Assembly (NCBI GenBank): GCA_965235415.1
Contig: CBDDXD010000002.1
Location: forward strand, 1 to 64,000
Source: Fontibacterium subtropicum
Lineage (GTDB): Bacteria; Pseudomonadota; Alphaproteobacteria; Pelagibacterales; Pelagibacteraceae
Direction of reading: 5' to 3'
Length of the DNA stretch: 64,000 nt
The position numbers and the translations under genes are program-made. Of this stretch, positions 1 to 8,298 are shown piece after piece. Each line of letters opens with the position of its first letter. The stretch's first letter is position 1. The notes under the pieces were generated by a model. That model was given only the letters and a program-made list of their open reading frames with translations. It was not told the DNA's origin and did not search any database.

Positions 1-246
1 GGCTTCGCTGGAGCTACATTTATAGTTTATCTTTCAGCTCTAACCTCAATAAAATTTACAGCAACACAATACGCGCTTTTTAGCTCAGCAATGTTATTTT
101 TACCTAAACTAATAGCTGGTTACGCAGGTGGATTTGTAAACTTATTTGGATACTCAACATTCTTTATTTTCACTGCTATCATTGGAATTCCAGTTCTGTT
201 TCTAATTATATGGATAAATAAAACTGTTAAAATAAGTAAAAAATGA
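1..246 (+). CDS. AmpG-like MFS permease, C-terminal fragment
   Basis: The reading frame is open from the first base and ends at TGA 244-246, giving about 81 residues of a gene that starts outside the window. The fragment has two hydrophobic membrane segments and the motif FTATQYALFSS, which resembles the late transmembrane region of AmpG-type muropeptide permeases of the major facilitator superfamily (family knowledge). AmpG imports anhydromuropeptides in peptidoglycan recycling, but SAR11-type relatives are not all tested, so the substrate is inferred. Its stop overlaps a possible ATG (243) of the next gene in an ATGA arrangement, which suggests translational coupling. Confidence 0.6.
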   Translation, partial: GFAGATFIVYLSALTSIKFTATQYALFSSAMLFLPKLIAGYAGGFVNLFGYSTFFIFTAIIGIPVLFLIIWINKTVKISKK

Positions 247-646
247 TTTACAGAAATAACATTGGAGCATATACCTCGCATGTGAAAAAATTTTTATTAT
301 CTAGTACTTTAGTTCTACTAATCTGCAATACAGTATTCTGCTCAAAATTCTCCTTTTCCATTAAAGAGACAAGATTATTTAGATGCAAATAAAAAAGAAT
401 TAGAAAAAATCTTTAATAGCATAGATAAAGATGGTGATGGAAAGATTACGAAAGATGAATTTTATGCAAATCCTTTAAAAGATGCTGCAGCAAGATTTGA
501 TAATACCGACACAAATAAAGATGGAATTGTTACTTTAGAGGAAGAGAATGCAGCAATTGCTAAACTAAAAAAATTAGAAGCAGACGCCAAGAAAAAACAA
601 GCTGCAACAAAAAAAAGATGTTCCTGCTGCTACACCTAAAAAATAA
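243..646 (+). pseudogene. Secreted EF-hand calcium-binding protein, broken by two frameshifts
   Basis: The start is ATG 243 or, more likely, GTG 282, which opens a signal peptide (VKKFLLSSTLVLLICNTV). The protein then continues in another frame from about 337 with SAQNSPFPLK and two canonical 12-residue EF-hand loops, DKDGDGKITKDE and DTNKDGIVTLEE. A second shift lies in the A-run at 609-616: the present frame ends at TAA 637-639, while dropping one A restores KKDVPAATPKK and a stop at 644-646. Both events behave as one extra base. Correcting them gives a 120-residue exported EF-hand protein with a sensible VSA/Q cleavage site. Without correction no continuous protein is made. Sequencing or assembly error is as likely as true decay. 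Confidence 0.7.
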
Positions 647-671
647 TTTAATCTAATAATATATTTTATTT

Positions 672-697
672 ATAACAGTAGTATCTGTTATTATTTT
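672..697 (+). terminator. Weak hairpin terminator after the EF-hand gene
   Basis: A perfect 7-bp inverted repeat ATAACAG (672-678) / CTGTTAT (685-691) with a 6-nt loop is followed by TATTTT. It lies 26 bp after the corrected stop of the EF-hand gene and just before the next start. The stem is AT-rich, so termination may be partial. Confidence 0.4.
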
Positions 698-714
698 AAA
701 GGATATATAGAAAT

Positions 715-1464
715 ATGTTGTTTACAGTCAAAAGTTCAGTTGCAAATATTTATAAAAAAAATAATAAAAAATCTGAGATTGTTACACAAATTCTTTTGGG
801 GGAAAAATTCATTACCCAAAGTAAATTTGGAAAATTCTATAGAGGATATAGGGCTTATGACAAATATAAAGGCTTTATTGAAACAAAAAATTTATATTTA
901 GATAAAAGAAAAAAAACACACAAGATTATTTCTAAAGACTGCAACCTATATACAAAACCAAATATCAGATACAAAACAAATAAAAAAATATTTTTTAATT
1001 CAAGAATATCAATTCTAAATAATACAAAAAATTTTATTCAAACAAATGTTGGTTGGATTTTGAAAAAAAATGCCAAACCTGTAAATTTTAAAACCAAACA
1101 TTTTCTTGATAATATTAAATTATATCTAAATACAAAATATCTATGGGGAGGTAACAGTCCTAAAGGGCTAGATTGTTCTGCTTTAGTTCAAGAATTGTTA
1201 AAATTCAATAATATATACTGCCCGCGAGACTCTAAAGATCAAAAAAAATTTTTTAAGAAAGAAATTATTATTAAAAAAATTAAAAAGGGAGACTTGTTGT
1301 TTTGGAAAGGTCATGTTGCAATTGCATTAAATAAAAAAAAATTGGTTCATGCTTTTGGTCCTAGAAAAAAAGTAGTTATAATGGGAATAAAAGAAACTAT
1401 TAAAAAAATATATTCAAAATCCAAATTGCCACTATTGTGTATTAAGCGTATTAAAAAATTATAA
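715..1464 (+). CDS. NlpC/P60-family cysteine peptidase with N-terminal SH3-like region
   Basis: A 249-residue protein. The C-terminal half (about 130-249) has the NlpC/P60 pattern: catalytic Cys154 in GLDCSALVQ, His200 in WKGHVAIAL, and a further His212. Residues 1-125 resemble the two bacterial SH3-type repeats usual in alphaproteobacterial dipeptidyl peptidases of this family. Such enzymes cleave gamma-D-glutamyl-DAP bonds in recycled muropeptides (family knowledge), which would suit the AmpG-like permease upstream. No signal peptide is evident, so a cytoplasmic recycling role fits better than wall hydrolysis. AAAGGA about 11 nt upstream can act as the ribosome binding site. Confidence 0.8.
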   Translation: MLFTVKSSVANIYKKNNKKSEIVTQILLGEKFITQSKFGKFYRGYRAYDKYKGFIETKNLYLDKRKKTHKIISKDCNLYTKPNIRYKTNKKIFFNSRISILNNTKNFIQTNVGWILKKNAKPVNFKTKHFLDNIKLYLNTKYLWGGNSPKGLDCSALVQELLKFNNIYCPRDSKDQKKFFKKEIIIKKIKKGDLLFWKGHVAIALNKKKLVHAFGPRKKVVIMGIKETIKKIYSKSKLPLLCIKRIKKL

Positions 1465-1580
1465 TTAAAAATATTTATAAAATGAGAACATTTTTTTAAA
1501 TGATTCGGTCATATTTTATGCTTGCTTTGTTCTAAGCTAATAACAATAGGTAGTATCTCAAAAAAAATTTAATACTAAAA

Positions 1581-4082
1581 ATGTCTTTATCGGAAAAAAA
1601 CATAGTTGCTGTTCTGGGTCCTACAAATACTGGCAAAACTCATTTTGCAATTGAAAGAATGCTGCAGTTTAGTTCCGGAATTATTGGATTTCCCCTTCGT
1701 TTACTTGCGAGAGAAGTTTATGAAAAATGTATTCAAAAAGTTGGGGTTGAAAAAGTTGCCCTTATAACTGGAGAGGAAAAAATCATACCTCCTTATGCAG
1801 ATTATTTTTTATGTACTGTTGAGTCTATGCCTCTCGATATTAATGCTGACTTTATAGCAATAGATGAAATTCAAATGTGTGCTGATCCTGAAAGAGGTCA
1901 TATCTTTACTGATCGTTTGTTAAATATGAGAGGTGATAAATTAACGATGTTTCTTGGCTCCAACACCATGCAAAACATAATACAAAAATTTGTTCCAGAA
2001 GTTGAATTTATATTTAAAGAGAGATTTTCTAAACTTTCTTATTCTGGCCATAAAAAAATATCTAGACTTCCTGGTCGAACAGCAATTATCGCTTTTTCTA
2101 TTGATGAAGTTTATGCGCTTGCAGAATTTGTAAGACGACAAAGAGGTGGAGCAGCAATTGTTATGGGGTCCTTAAGTCCAAAAACAAGAAATGCTCAAGT
2201 TGAATTATATCAATCTGGTGATGTTGATTTTCTTGTAGCAACAGATGCCATTGGAATGGGAATTAATATGGACATTGATCATATTAGTTTTAACAATCTT
2301 AATAAGTTTGATGGAAAACGGAATAGGCATCTTCGACTAACAGAAATAGGGCAGATTGCAGGACGGGCTGGTCGATATATGAATGATGGAACTTTTGGTA
2401 TTACGGGAAAGTGTGATGAATTAAGTCCTGAACAAATAGATAAATTAGAAAATCATAAATTCGACAGTGTTATTAATATTTATTGGAGAAACTCTAATTT
2501 AAATTTTTCAAGCATAGAAAGTCTTATGAATAGCCTTGACCAAAAACCCTATGATTATAGTCTTTTAAGAAACAAAGATCTTTTAGATGAAAATGTATTA
2601 AAAACTTTAATAGTAAAAAATAATCAAATCAAAACTGATCTTAAAAATAATAATTTATCTACTTTGTGGGAATGTTGTCAGATACCAGATTTTACAAAAA
2701 GTTCTTATAACGAGCATATTGATATTGTTAAAAAAGTCTTTGAATTCTTAGTTTCTGAAAAAGGAAAAATACCAAATGAGTGGATGCGTACACAATTGAG
2801 GGGTCTTGATAATGAATCTGGAAACATTGATACAATCGCTAACAGAATCTCACATGTAAGAACTTGGGCCTATGTTTCATATAAAAAAAACTGGGTTGAA
2901 AATAGTGATTACTGGATAGCTAAAACAAAAGACATTGAAGATAAACTTTCTGCAAAATTACATGAAGAATTATCAAAAAGTTTTATTGATAGAAGAATTA
3001 GCATTCTCTCTAAGCACTTAAAACAGGATGCAAAATTAGAAACAAAAATTTCAGAAAAAGATGAGGTAATCATTGATAAACAATTTATTGGTACTATTAA
3101 AGGTTTAAAACTTAATTTGGATTTTTCAAGCACAGCGCTGCAAACAGATATTAAATCTATAAAAAAAGCTGCTCGTCAAGGCGTTGTAGAGGAATTAAAA
3201 AAAAGAATTAATAATATTATTAAAGAAAATATTGAAACTGCCAACCTAGAATTAAAAGAAGACTTTAAAATATTCTGGAAGGAAAATCCTATAGCAACAA
3301 TTATTCCTGGAAAAGATTATTTAAATCCCAAAATAAAACTATTGATTGACGACTCTTTAGATATTGATGAACAAACCGAATTAAAAAATTATTTAGAAAA
3401 GTGGATTGATAATGAGAAAAATCTTTACCTTAATGATTTAATAAAAATTTCAAAAATTAATTTAGAAAATAGTTATGCTCGAGCTTTATGTTTTAGATTA
3501 TTTGAAAACCATGGAGTCTTAAAAAGATTTGATGCTGATGATTTACTAAAGAATCTAAACAAAGAACAAAGAGCTAATATTAAAAAAATTGGAATTAAAA
3601 TCGGAAGATATCATATTTATCAACCACTAATGATTAAGCCTAAAGCTGTAAATTTAAAAATAATTCTTTGGAATTGTTTTAATAACAAAATTGAAAGAGA
3701 AAAATGTCCTACTTTCGGATTGAATTTTTTAAAAAATTTTGAGACAAAAAATAAAGAATTTTTACTAATTTGTGGATTTGAAACTTTTGAAAATTATATT
3801 GTAAGAGTTGATATATTAGAAAAACTTTTTATAAAAATTTTAAGTTCAACAGATAATAATCAATTTTCCATAACTTCTGAAATGCTTAATCTTCTAGGAT
3901 GCGGAAAGGAAGATTTTGAAAAACTACTAAAATTAATGAATTACAAAAAGAAAGATAAAGACAAAGATTTATTTAGCTATGACTTTAAATATAAAGATAA
4001 GAAAAAAATTAATAAAGACAATGTGAAAAAAAATATAAACAATCCTTTCGCTTCCCTAAAAAATTTATCTCTAAAAAATTAA
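1581..4082 (+). CDS. SUV3-like superfamily 2 RNA/DNA helicase
   Basis: An 833-residue protein with motif I GPTNTGKT (13-20), motif II DEIQ (95-98) and motif VI QIAGRAGRY (258-266). The DEIQ box and the GPTNTGKTHFAIERM start resemble the mitochondrial Suv3/alphaproteobacterial helicase family, which acts in RNA turnover with a 3'-5' exonuclease. The helicase core fills roughly the first 300 residues. The remaining 500 are a Lys/Asn/Ile-rich helical region I cannot subdivide. The gene stands alone between short intergenic gaps. The bacterial substrate is not established, so RNA versus DNA is open. Confidence 0.85.
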   Translation: MSLSEKNIVAVLGPTNTGKTHFAIERMLQFSSGIIGFPLRLLAREVYEKCIQKVGVEKVALITGEEKIIPPYADYFLCTVESMPLDINADFIAIDEIQMCADPERGHIFTDRLLNMRGDKLTMFLGSNTMQNIIQKFVPEVEFIFKERFSKLSYSGHKKISRLPGRTAIIAFSIDEVYALAEFVRRQRGGAAIVMGSLSPKTRNAQVELYQSGDVDFLVATDAIGMGINMDIDHISFNNLNKFDGKRNRHLRLTEIGQIAGRAGRYMNDGTFGITGKCDELSPEQIDKLENHKFDSVINIYWRNSNLNFSSIESLMNSLDQKPYDYSLLRNKDLLDENVLKTLIVKNNQIKTDLKNNNLSTLWECCQIPDFTKSSYNEHIDIVKKVFEFLVSEKGKIPNEWMRTQLRGLDNESGNIDTIANRISHVRTWAYVSYKKNWVENSDYWIAKTKDIEDKLSAKLHEELSKSFIDRRISILSKHLKQDAKLETKISEKDEVIIDKQFIGTIKGLKLNLDFSSTALQTDIKSIKKAARQGVVEELKKRINNIIKENIETANLELKEDFKIFWKENPIATIIPGKDYLNPKIKLLIDDSLDIDEQTELKNYLEKWIDNEKNLYLNDLIKISKINLENSYARALCFRLFENHGVLKRFDADDLLKNLNKEQRANIKKIGIKIGRYHIYQPLMIKPKAVNLKIILWNCFNNKIEREKCPTFGLNFLKNFETKNKEFLLICGFETFENYIVRVDILEKLFIKILSSTDNNQFSITSEMLNLLGCGKEDFEKLLKLMNYKKKDKDKDLFSYDFKYKDKKKINKDNVKKNINNPFASLKNLSLKN

Positions 4083-4150
4083 ATAATGATCTATATTTTT
4101 AAAGATAATAATAATATTATTTAAAATAACTTATTCTTATAAAGTCATAC

Positions 4151-4492
4151 ATGACATACGTAGTGAACGAAAATTGTATTAAGTGCAAACTGACGGATTG
4201 TGTTGAAGTCTGTCCTGTAGATTGTTTTTATGAAGGTGAAAATATGTTGGTCATTAATCCAGATGAATGTATTGATTGTGGTGTTTGCGAACCGGAATGT
4301 CCTATCAACGCTATTGAACCAGATACAAATCAAAATACTGAAAAGTTAGTAATATTAAATAAAGAAATGTCGGCAAAATGGCCTAATATTAATAAAAAAA
4401 AAGATCCACTACCAGATGCAGATAAATTTAAAAATATGCCAAACAAACTTGAAAAATACTTTAGCGATAAACCTGGCACAGGTAATAAATAA
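4151..4492 (+). CDS. fdxA: Seven-iron ferredoxin (3Fe-4S/4Fe-4S), FdxA type
   Basis: A 113-residue electron carrier with the FdxA cysteine layout: C9, C17, C21 and C25 in the first half, then C40-x2-C43-x2-C46-x3-C50-P. By comparison with Azotobacter FdI, C9/C17/C50 would hold the 3Fe-4S cluster and C21/C40/C43/C46 the 4Fe-4S cluster. The C-terminal 55 residues are the usual extension of this family. It is cytoplasmic and its partner is unknown. A CarD regulator follows, an order also common in other alphaproteobacteria. Confidence 0.9.
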   Translation: MTYVVNENCIKCKLTDCVEVCPVDCFYEGENMLVINPDECIDCGVCEPECPINAIEPDTNQNTEKLVILNKEMSAKWPNINKKKDPLPDADKFKNMPNKLEKYFSDKPGTGNK

Positions 4493-4502
4493 TCTTGTAA
4501 GC

Positions 4503-4529
4503 TTGTATTAACTAATCGGATGCTATATT
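4503..4529 (+). promoter_or_regulatory. Putative sigma70-type promoter of the carD gene
   Basis: TTGTAT (4503-4508), a 15-bp spacer and TATATT (4524-4529). The predicted start of transcription falls at about 4536-4537, on or next to the ATG of the CarD gene, and no Shine-Dalgarno sequence lies between. This would make a leaderless transcript. The spacer is short, so this is tentative. Confidence 0.4.
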
Positions 4530-4536
4530 AAGCGCC

Positions 4537-5355
4537 ATGGAATTTCTAAAAAAAATCATGAAGAATAAAAAATCACAAGATAAGAAAAAAGAATCAATTA
4601 TTAAAAAAAATAAAAAAATTAAAATAGAAAAAAAAATTTTAAAAAAAGAAATTCCTAAAAAAGAAATTCAAAAAAAAGAAAAACCTGCGGTAGAAATTAA
4701 ACCTAAGGGAAAACGTGGAAGACCTAGAAATCCAGAATCAAAAAAAATTATACAACAGACTTCTTCAGAACAGAAACCTCTAGCGACATCTCAAAATGCT
4801 CCAACCGAAATTATAATTACAAAAGTCGCGAAACAAGAGTCTGATAAAAAAATATATAAAGTTAAAGATCATGTTATTTATCCAAAACATGGCGTAGGTC
4901 AAATTGTTGCAATTGAAAGCAGCGTTATTGCTGACATTGAAATGACTTATTATAAAATTCAGGTGACTAAAGATAAATTGATCTTAACCATTCCTGTTAA
5001 CCAACAGGGAAACTTGAGACCTATATCAAGCGTAAATCAAATTAATAAGGCAATATCAATTTTAAAAGGGAAACCAAAAATTAGAAGAACTATGTGGAGT
5101 AGGAGAGCCCAAGAATATGATCAAAAAATTAACTCCGGTGAAATTTATCAAATTGCTGAAGTAGTTAGAGATTTGAACAAAAATACTGAGATTCCTGTAG
5201 ATCAATCTTACAGTGAAAGACAATTATTTGAAAAAGCTTATGACCGTTTATTAGGGGAAGTGGCTATTGGAATGCAACTTACTAATGAAGATGCTAAAAA
5301 AAAATTAGATAAAGCTCTTGGTAAAAAAGAAACAGTAACTGCAGAACCCATATAA
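4537..5355 (+). CDS. carD: CarD-family RNA polymerase-binding regulator with basic AT-hook N-terminus
   Basis: A 272-residue protein. The conserved CarD part starts near residue 107 (KVKDHVIYPKHGVGQIV) and runs to about 265, combining the RNA-polymerase-interacting Tudor-like domain with the helical DNA-binding domain. CarD proteins bind the RNAP beta subunit and stabilise open promoter complexes. Residues 1-55 are almost pure Lys/Glu/Ile repeats. They are followed by an AT-hook-like core GKRGRPRNP (58-66) not present in the short CarD proteins of most bacteria. It is convergent with the KR-rich gene and shares its terminator. The AT-hook function is inferred. Confidence 0.85.
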   Translation: MEFLKKIMKNKKSQDKKKESIIKKNKKIKIEKKILKKEIPKKEIQKKEKPAVEIKPKGKRGRPRNPESKKIIQQTSSEQKPLATSQNAPTEIIITKVAKQESDKKIYKVKDHVIYPKHGVGQIVAIESSVIADIEMTYYKIQVTKDKLILTIPVNQQGNLRPISSVNQINKAISILKGKPKIRRTMWSRRAQEYDQKINSGEIYQIAEVVRDLNKNTEIPVDQSYSERQLFEKAYDRLLGEVAIGMQLTNEDAKKKLDKALGKKETVTAEPI

Positions 5356-5357
5356 AA

Positions 5358-5391
5358 AAAACGCCCTTCAAAAAATTTGAAGAGCGTTTTT
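5358..5391. terminator. Bidirectional terminator between carD and the KR-rich gene
   Basis: Two 15-nt arms (5358-5372 and 5376-5390) with a 3-nt loop form a long hairpin flanked by A and T runs on both sides. On the plus strand one C/A mismatch interrupts the stem. On the minus strand the same position is a G-U pair, so the minus-strand terminator is the stronger one, followed by an eight-U tract. It begins 3 bp after the carD stop. Confidence 0.8.
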
Positions 5392-5408
5392 CTTGAAAAC
5401 TCAAAAAA

Positions 5409-5507
5409 CTATCTTCTTCTTCTTTTTTTTGCTTTCTTAGCTGGCTTTCTTCTAGAAGCTTTTCTCTTCTTAGAAGTTTTTTTAGCTTTTTTTCTTTTTT
5501 TAGCCAT
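5409..5507 (-). CDS. Tiny Lys/Arg-rich (histone H1/protamine-like) protein
   Basis: The minus strand from ATG 5507-5505 to TAG 5411-5409 encodes 32 residues: MAKKRKKAKK, TSKKRKASRR, KPAKKAKKRR, RR. About 70% are Lys or Arg and the rest Ala, Ser, Thr and one Pro; there are no acidic or aromatic residues. A good ribosome binding site (GGGAG, 10 nt upstream) and a strong terminator directly behind it support a real gene. The composition fits a nucleic-acid-binding peptide like a short histone-H1-like tail, but function is inferred from composition only. It lies next to another AT-DNA-binding candidate, the CarD protein. Confidence 0.7.
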   Translation of the reverse strand: MAKKRKKAKKTSKKRKASRRKPAKKAKKRRRR

Positions 5508-5531
5508 TTTTTTTCTCCCGTTACGTTAATG

Positions 5532-5554
5532 ATCACTTAAATAATTTAAGTGAT
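5532..5554. repeat. Perfect 23-bp palindrome upstream of the KR-rich gene
   Basis: Arms ATCACTTAAAT and ATTTAAGTGAT are perfect inverted repeats around a single A. The palindrome lies 25-47 bp upstream of the KR-rich gene start, in the 214-bp gap that also serves tRNA-Arg. It could be an operator for a dimeric regulator or a leader hairpin. The rest of the gap (5555-5721) holds only AT-rich sequence and a weak 8-bp hairpin at 5596-5620. Confidence 0.6.
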
Positions 5555-5721
5555 TCGCATTAAGAAATACTTAAAAACATATCGCTTACTAAGTCAAATT
5601 GTTATTTGTGCAAACAATTTTTAAAAAAACAATTAATTTTTTTTTGATTCAAATTTTATTGTTTTACAATAGTTTTTTCATATTTTTTTTATGCCAAATA
5701 TTATTTATATTTCATTTAAGT

Positions 5722-5798
5722 GCACTCGTAGCTCAGTTGGATAGAGTACAAGTTTCCTAAACTTGGTGTCAGAAGTTCGAATCTTCTCGAGTGCACCA
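5722..5798 (+). tRNA. tRNA-Arg (anticodon CCT)
   Basis: A 77-nt cloverleaf. The acceptor stem is GCACTCG/CGAGTGC (5722-5728 with 5788-5794), the anticodon stem CAAGT/ACTTG with loop TTCCTAA (anticodon CCT), and the T-loop GTTCGAATC. The 3' ACCA is encoded. It reads the AGG codon. Confidence 0.95.
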
Positions 5799-5800
5799 AA

Positions 5801-7537
5801 TTAAAAATAAAGTTTTTCTAATTGATCTCCAAAAACTTTTTTTACTTTATGTCTTCTTATCTTCATAGTTGGTGTTAGCATTTCATTATCGATAGTAAAA
5901 GGATCGTCAATAATTATAAATTTCTTAATTTTTTCAATAATACTTAGTTCATCGTTAACTTTATTAATAATTGATTGTATTTTATTGTTTCTATCTTCTA
6001 AATCTTTTGCAACGACAATTAGAGCAACTAAATAATTTTTTTTATCACCATAAATATAACTTTGAATAATATCAGGATAATTTGCTAATAAATTTTCTAT
6101 CTTACTTGGTGCAATATTGTCTCCACCGGCATTTACAATAATATCCTTTTTCCTATCAGTAATTTTTAAATATCCCTCTTGATCAATTTCTCCTATATCC
6201 CCCGTGTATAACCAATTATCTTTTAAGATTTTATCAGTCTCAATCTTGTTATTCCAGTATCCAAGCATAATATTTTCACCCTTAACCAAAATCTCTCCAT
6301 CGGAGGCAATCTTGATCTCAACATCTTTAAAAATTTTTCCAACCGTATCTACTTTAATTTTATCTATTGAATTACAACTAACTACTGGGGATGCCTCTGT
6401 TAATCCATACCCCTGTAATGTTGGTAAACCTAAAGAATTTAAAAATATCCCAACATTGTAATCTAAAGGTCCACCACCAGATATGAATGCTTTTATTTTT
6501 CCACCAAATTGATCTTTGATTTTTTTTCTAACGATTATATCTAATATAAAATTAATAAATTTTTCAAAAAAACTCATTTCTTTTAATAAAATTTTTTTTT
6601 CACCCAACTCCAATGTTTTTTTAAAAATTATTTTTTTAAAATTACTCTGATTTTGTAAATTAATTTTAATTTTATGAACAAGATTTGTATAAAATCTAGG
6701 TACTGCCGTCATAATAGTTGGTTTTGCAATTTTTAAGTTAGTTAATAATTTATCCAAACTTTCTGAATAAAATATTTTTGCCCCTAAACTTAATTGAACA
6801 AATTGAACTGTATGTTCGTAAGAATGAGATAGCGGCAACCATGTAAGAAAAGTATTTTTTTCATCTTTAATAAAATTTAAAAATTCTAAAGCACCCTCAC
6901 AATTTTTTAATATACCGCCGTGAGATAATACAACCCCTTTAGGTGTTCCTTGTGTACCAGATGTATAAATAATGCAAGCAGGGTCTTTTCTTGTTAAAAT
7001 TTTATTAATTTCTTTAAAAAATATTTTAGTTTCTTCAATATCAATCTCCTTTTTTATAATATCGGAAAAATTAATAACATTTTCTTCAAATTCATTATCT
7101 TCATTCAACAAAATTATAAAATTAAAATTAAAATTAATTTTTTTTGTTGCCAATAAAATATTTTTTAATAACTGAATATTTGAGACAATTAATCCTGAAG
7201 GCTTGCAGTCATTAATCGTAAATGCAAAATCGTTTATTGTGTATGTAGTATAATTTGGAACAGTAATTGCTGAATTTAATAATATTGCAAGATCTGCAAT
7301 TAACCATTCAGGTCTATTCTCTGAAACTAATAATATTCTATCACCTTTGTTAATTTTTTTTTCATTTAAAAATTTTGCAAGTTTTAAAACATTATTCTTA
7401 CTATCAGACCAAGAATATGTCTGAAATTTTTTTAAATTTAAATTGTTAAAAAACAAATGATCTTCTTTTTGATATTTTTCGCATTGCAAAAAAAATATTT
7501 CATTTAAATTATTAAAAGATGAAATTTGCATTACCAT
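5801..7537 (-). CDS. Long-chain acyl-CoA synthetase (AMP-forming)
   Basis: A 578-residue member of the adenylate-forming family. It has the phosphate-binding motif YTSGTQGTPKGV, the adenine-binding motif GYGLTEASPV, the hinge motif YTGDIG and the IVNAGGDNIAPSKIE region before the mobile C-terminal domain. The overall order matches FAA1/FadD-type long-chain fatty acid CoA ligases, which activate fatty acids for degradation or lipid synthesis. No signal or membrane segment is seen. It ends 3 bp after tRNA-Arg on the opposite strand. Chain-length preference cannot be read from the sequence. Starts at 7537 or 7531 are both possible. Confidence 0.85.
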   Translation of the reverse strand: MVMQISSFNNLNEIFFLQCEKYQKEDHLFFNNLNLKKFQTYSWSDSKNNVLKLAKFLNEKKINKGDRILLVSENRPEWLIADLAILLNSAITVPNYTTYTINDFAFTINDCKPSGLIVSNIQLLKNILLATKKINFNFNFIILLNEDNEFEENVINFSDIIKKEIDIEETKIFFKEINKILTRKDPACIIYTSGTQGTPKGVVLSHGGILKNCEGALEFLNFIKDEKNTFLTWLPLSHSYEHTVQFVQLSLGAKIFYSESLDKLLTNLKIAKPTIMTAVPRFYTNLVHKIKINLQNQSNFKKIIFKKTLELGEKKILLKEMSFFEKFINFILDIIVRKKIKDQFGGKIKAFISGGGPLDYNVGIFLNSLGLPTLQGYGLTEASPVVSCNSIDKIKVDTVGKIFKDVEIKIASDGEILVKGENIMLGYWNNKIETDKILKDNWLYTGDIGEIDQEGYLKITDRKKDIIVNAGGDNIAPSKIENLLANYPDIIQSYIYGDKKNYLVALIVVAKDLEDRNNKIQSIINKVNDELSIIEKIKKFIIIDDPFTIDNEMLTPTMKIRRHKVKKVFGDQLEKLYF

Positions 7538-7577
7538 TATTCTACTTTTTTGAAATATTTATTCTATAGTAGTTATT

Positions 7578-8201
7578 TTGGGTGCTAATAATAAAATTAA
7601 ATATATAACCTCTTTTAAAATGAGATCTTTATATAATAAAATTTTATCTATCAGTTCAAAAAAGCAATCTGAAAAATTTATATATTTCATAAGTTTTATT
7701 GAAAGTAGTGTTTTTCCAATTCCAATTGTTTTTTTAATGATCCCAGTTCAATTGGTAAAAAGGCACAGGGCCATGGCTATTGGTTTTTTTGTAACTGTAT
7801 TTTCGGTTCTAGGTGGAGCCCTGGGATATTATTTAGGATATTTTTTTTACGATACTATTGGAGCAAAAGTCATAAGTTTGTATGGATATCAAGAATCTTT
7901 TATTTCATTTACAAATTCAATCACAAAAGAAATGGAGTTTTGGATTGTATTTTTTTACGCATTCACACCTTTGCCTTACAAACTTTTGACTATTGGTAGT
8001 GGATTTGTTCAGTTTAATTTTTGGATTTTTATTATTGGTAGTTTCATATCAAGATCAATTCGTTTTTTAACAATAAGCTTTTTGATATGGAAATACGGTG
8101 AGGGTATAAAAAACTTTATAGAGAAATACTTAAATATCTTATCAATATTAAGTTTAATTTTATTATTACTTATTTTTTTTATAATAAAATATTTATTTTA
8201 A
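7578..8201 (+). CDS. YqaA/DedA-type (VTT domain) membrane protein, copy 1
   Basis: A 207-residue inner membrane protein with about four to five hydrophobic segments. It has the VTT-domain features of the YqaA branch: an early acidic residue in FIESSVFPIP, glycine-rich helices (GGALGYYLGYFFYD) and the FTPLPYKLLTIGSG motif. DedA/YqaA proteins are implicated in lipid scrambling or undecaprenyl-phosphate recycling and membrane integrity (family knowledge). The ATG at 7620 (MRSLYNKIL) is a plausible alternative start that removes a poorly conserved leader. A related copy lies at 8523-9143. Confidence 0.75.
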   Translation: MGANNKIKYITSFKMRSLYNKILSISSKKQSEKFIYFISFIESSVFPIPIVFLMIPVQLVKRHRAMAIGFFVTVFSVLGGALGYYLGYFFYDTIGAKVISLYGYQESFISFTNSITKEMEFWIVFFYAFTPLPYKLLTIGSGFVQFNFWIFIIGSFISRSIRFLTISFLIWKYGEGIKNFIEKYLNILSILSLILLLLIFFIIKYLF

Positions 8202-8202
8202 T

Positions 8203-8288
8203 TGGTGCGGAAGGAGGGATTTGAACCCTCACACTCTTGCGAGCAATAGATTTTGAGTCTATCATGTCTACCGTTCCATCACTTCCGC
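8203..8288 (-). tRNA. tRNA-Leu (anticodon CAA)
   Basis: An 86-nt class II tRNA on the minus strand. The acceptor stem is GCGGAAG/CTTCCGC, the anticodon stem ATAGA/TCTAT with loop CTCAAAA (anticodon CAA), a long variable arm follows, and CCA is encoded at 8205-8203. It reads UUG and starts 1 bp beyond the YqaA-like stop on the other strand. Confidence 0.95.
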
Positions 8289-8298
8289 AAATCTTATT

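Noticed and set aside
4145..4333. 62-residue minus-strand ORF over fdxA
   Set aside because: It is antisense to a fully conserved ferredoxin and has no independent signal.
5294..5536. 80-residue minus-strand ORF across the carD end
   Set aside because: It spans the terminator and is an out-of-frame shadow of the KR-rich gene, which has the better ribosome site and composition.
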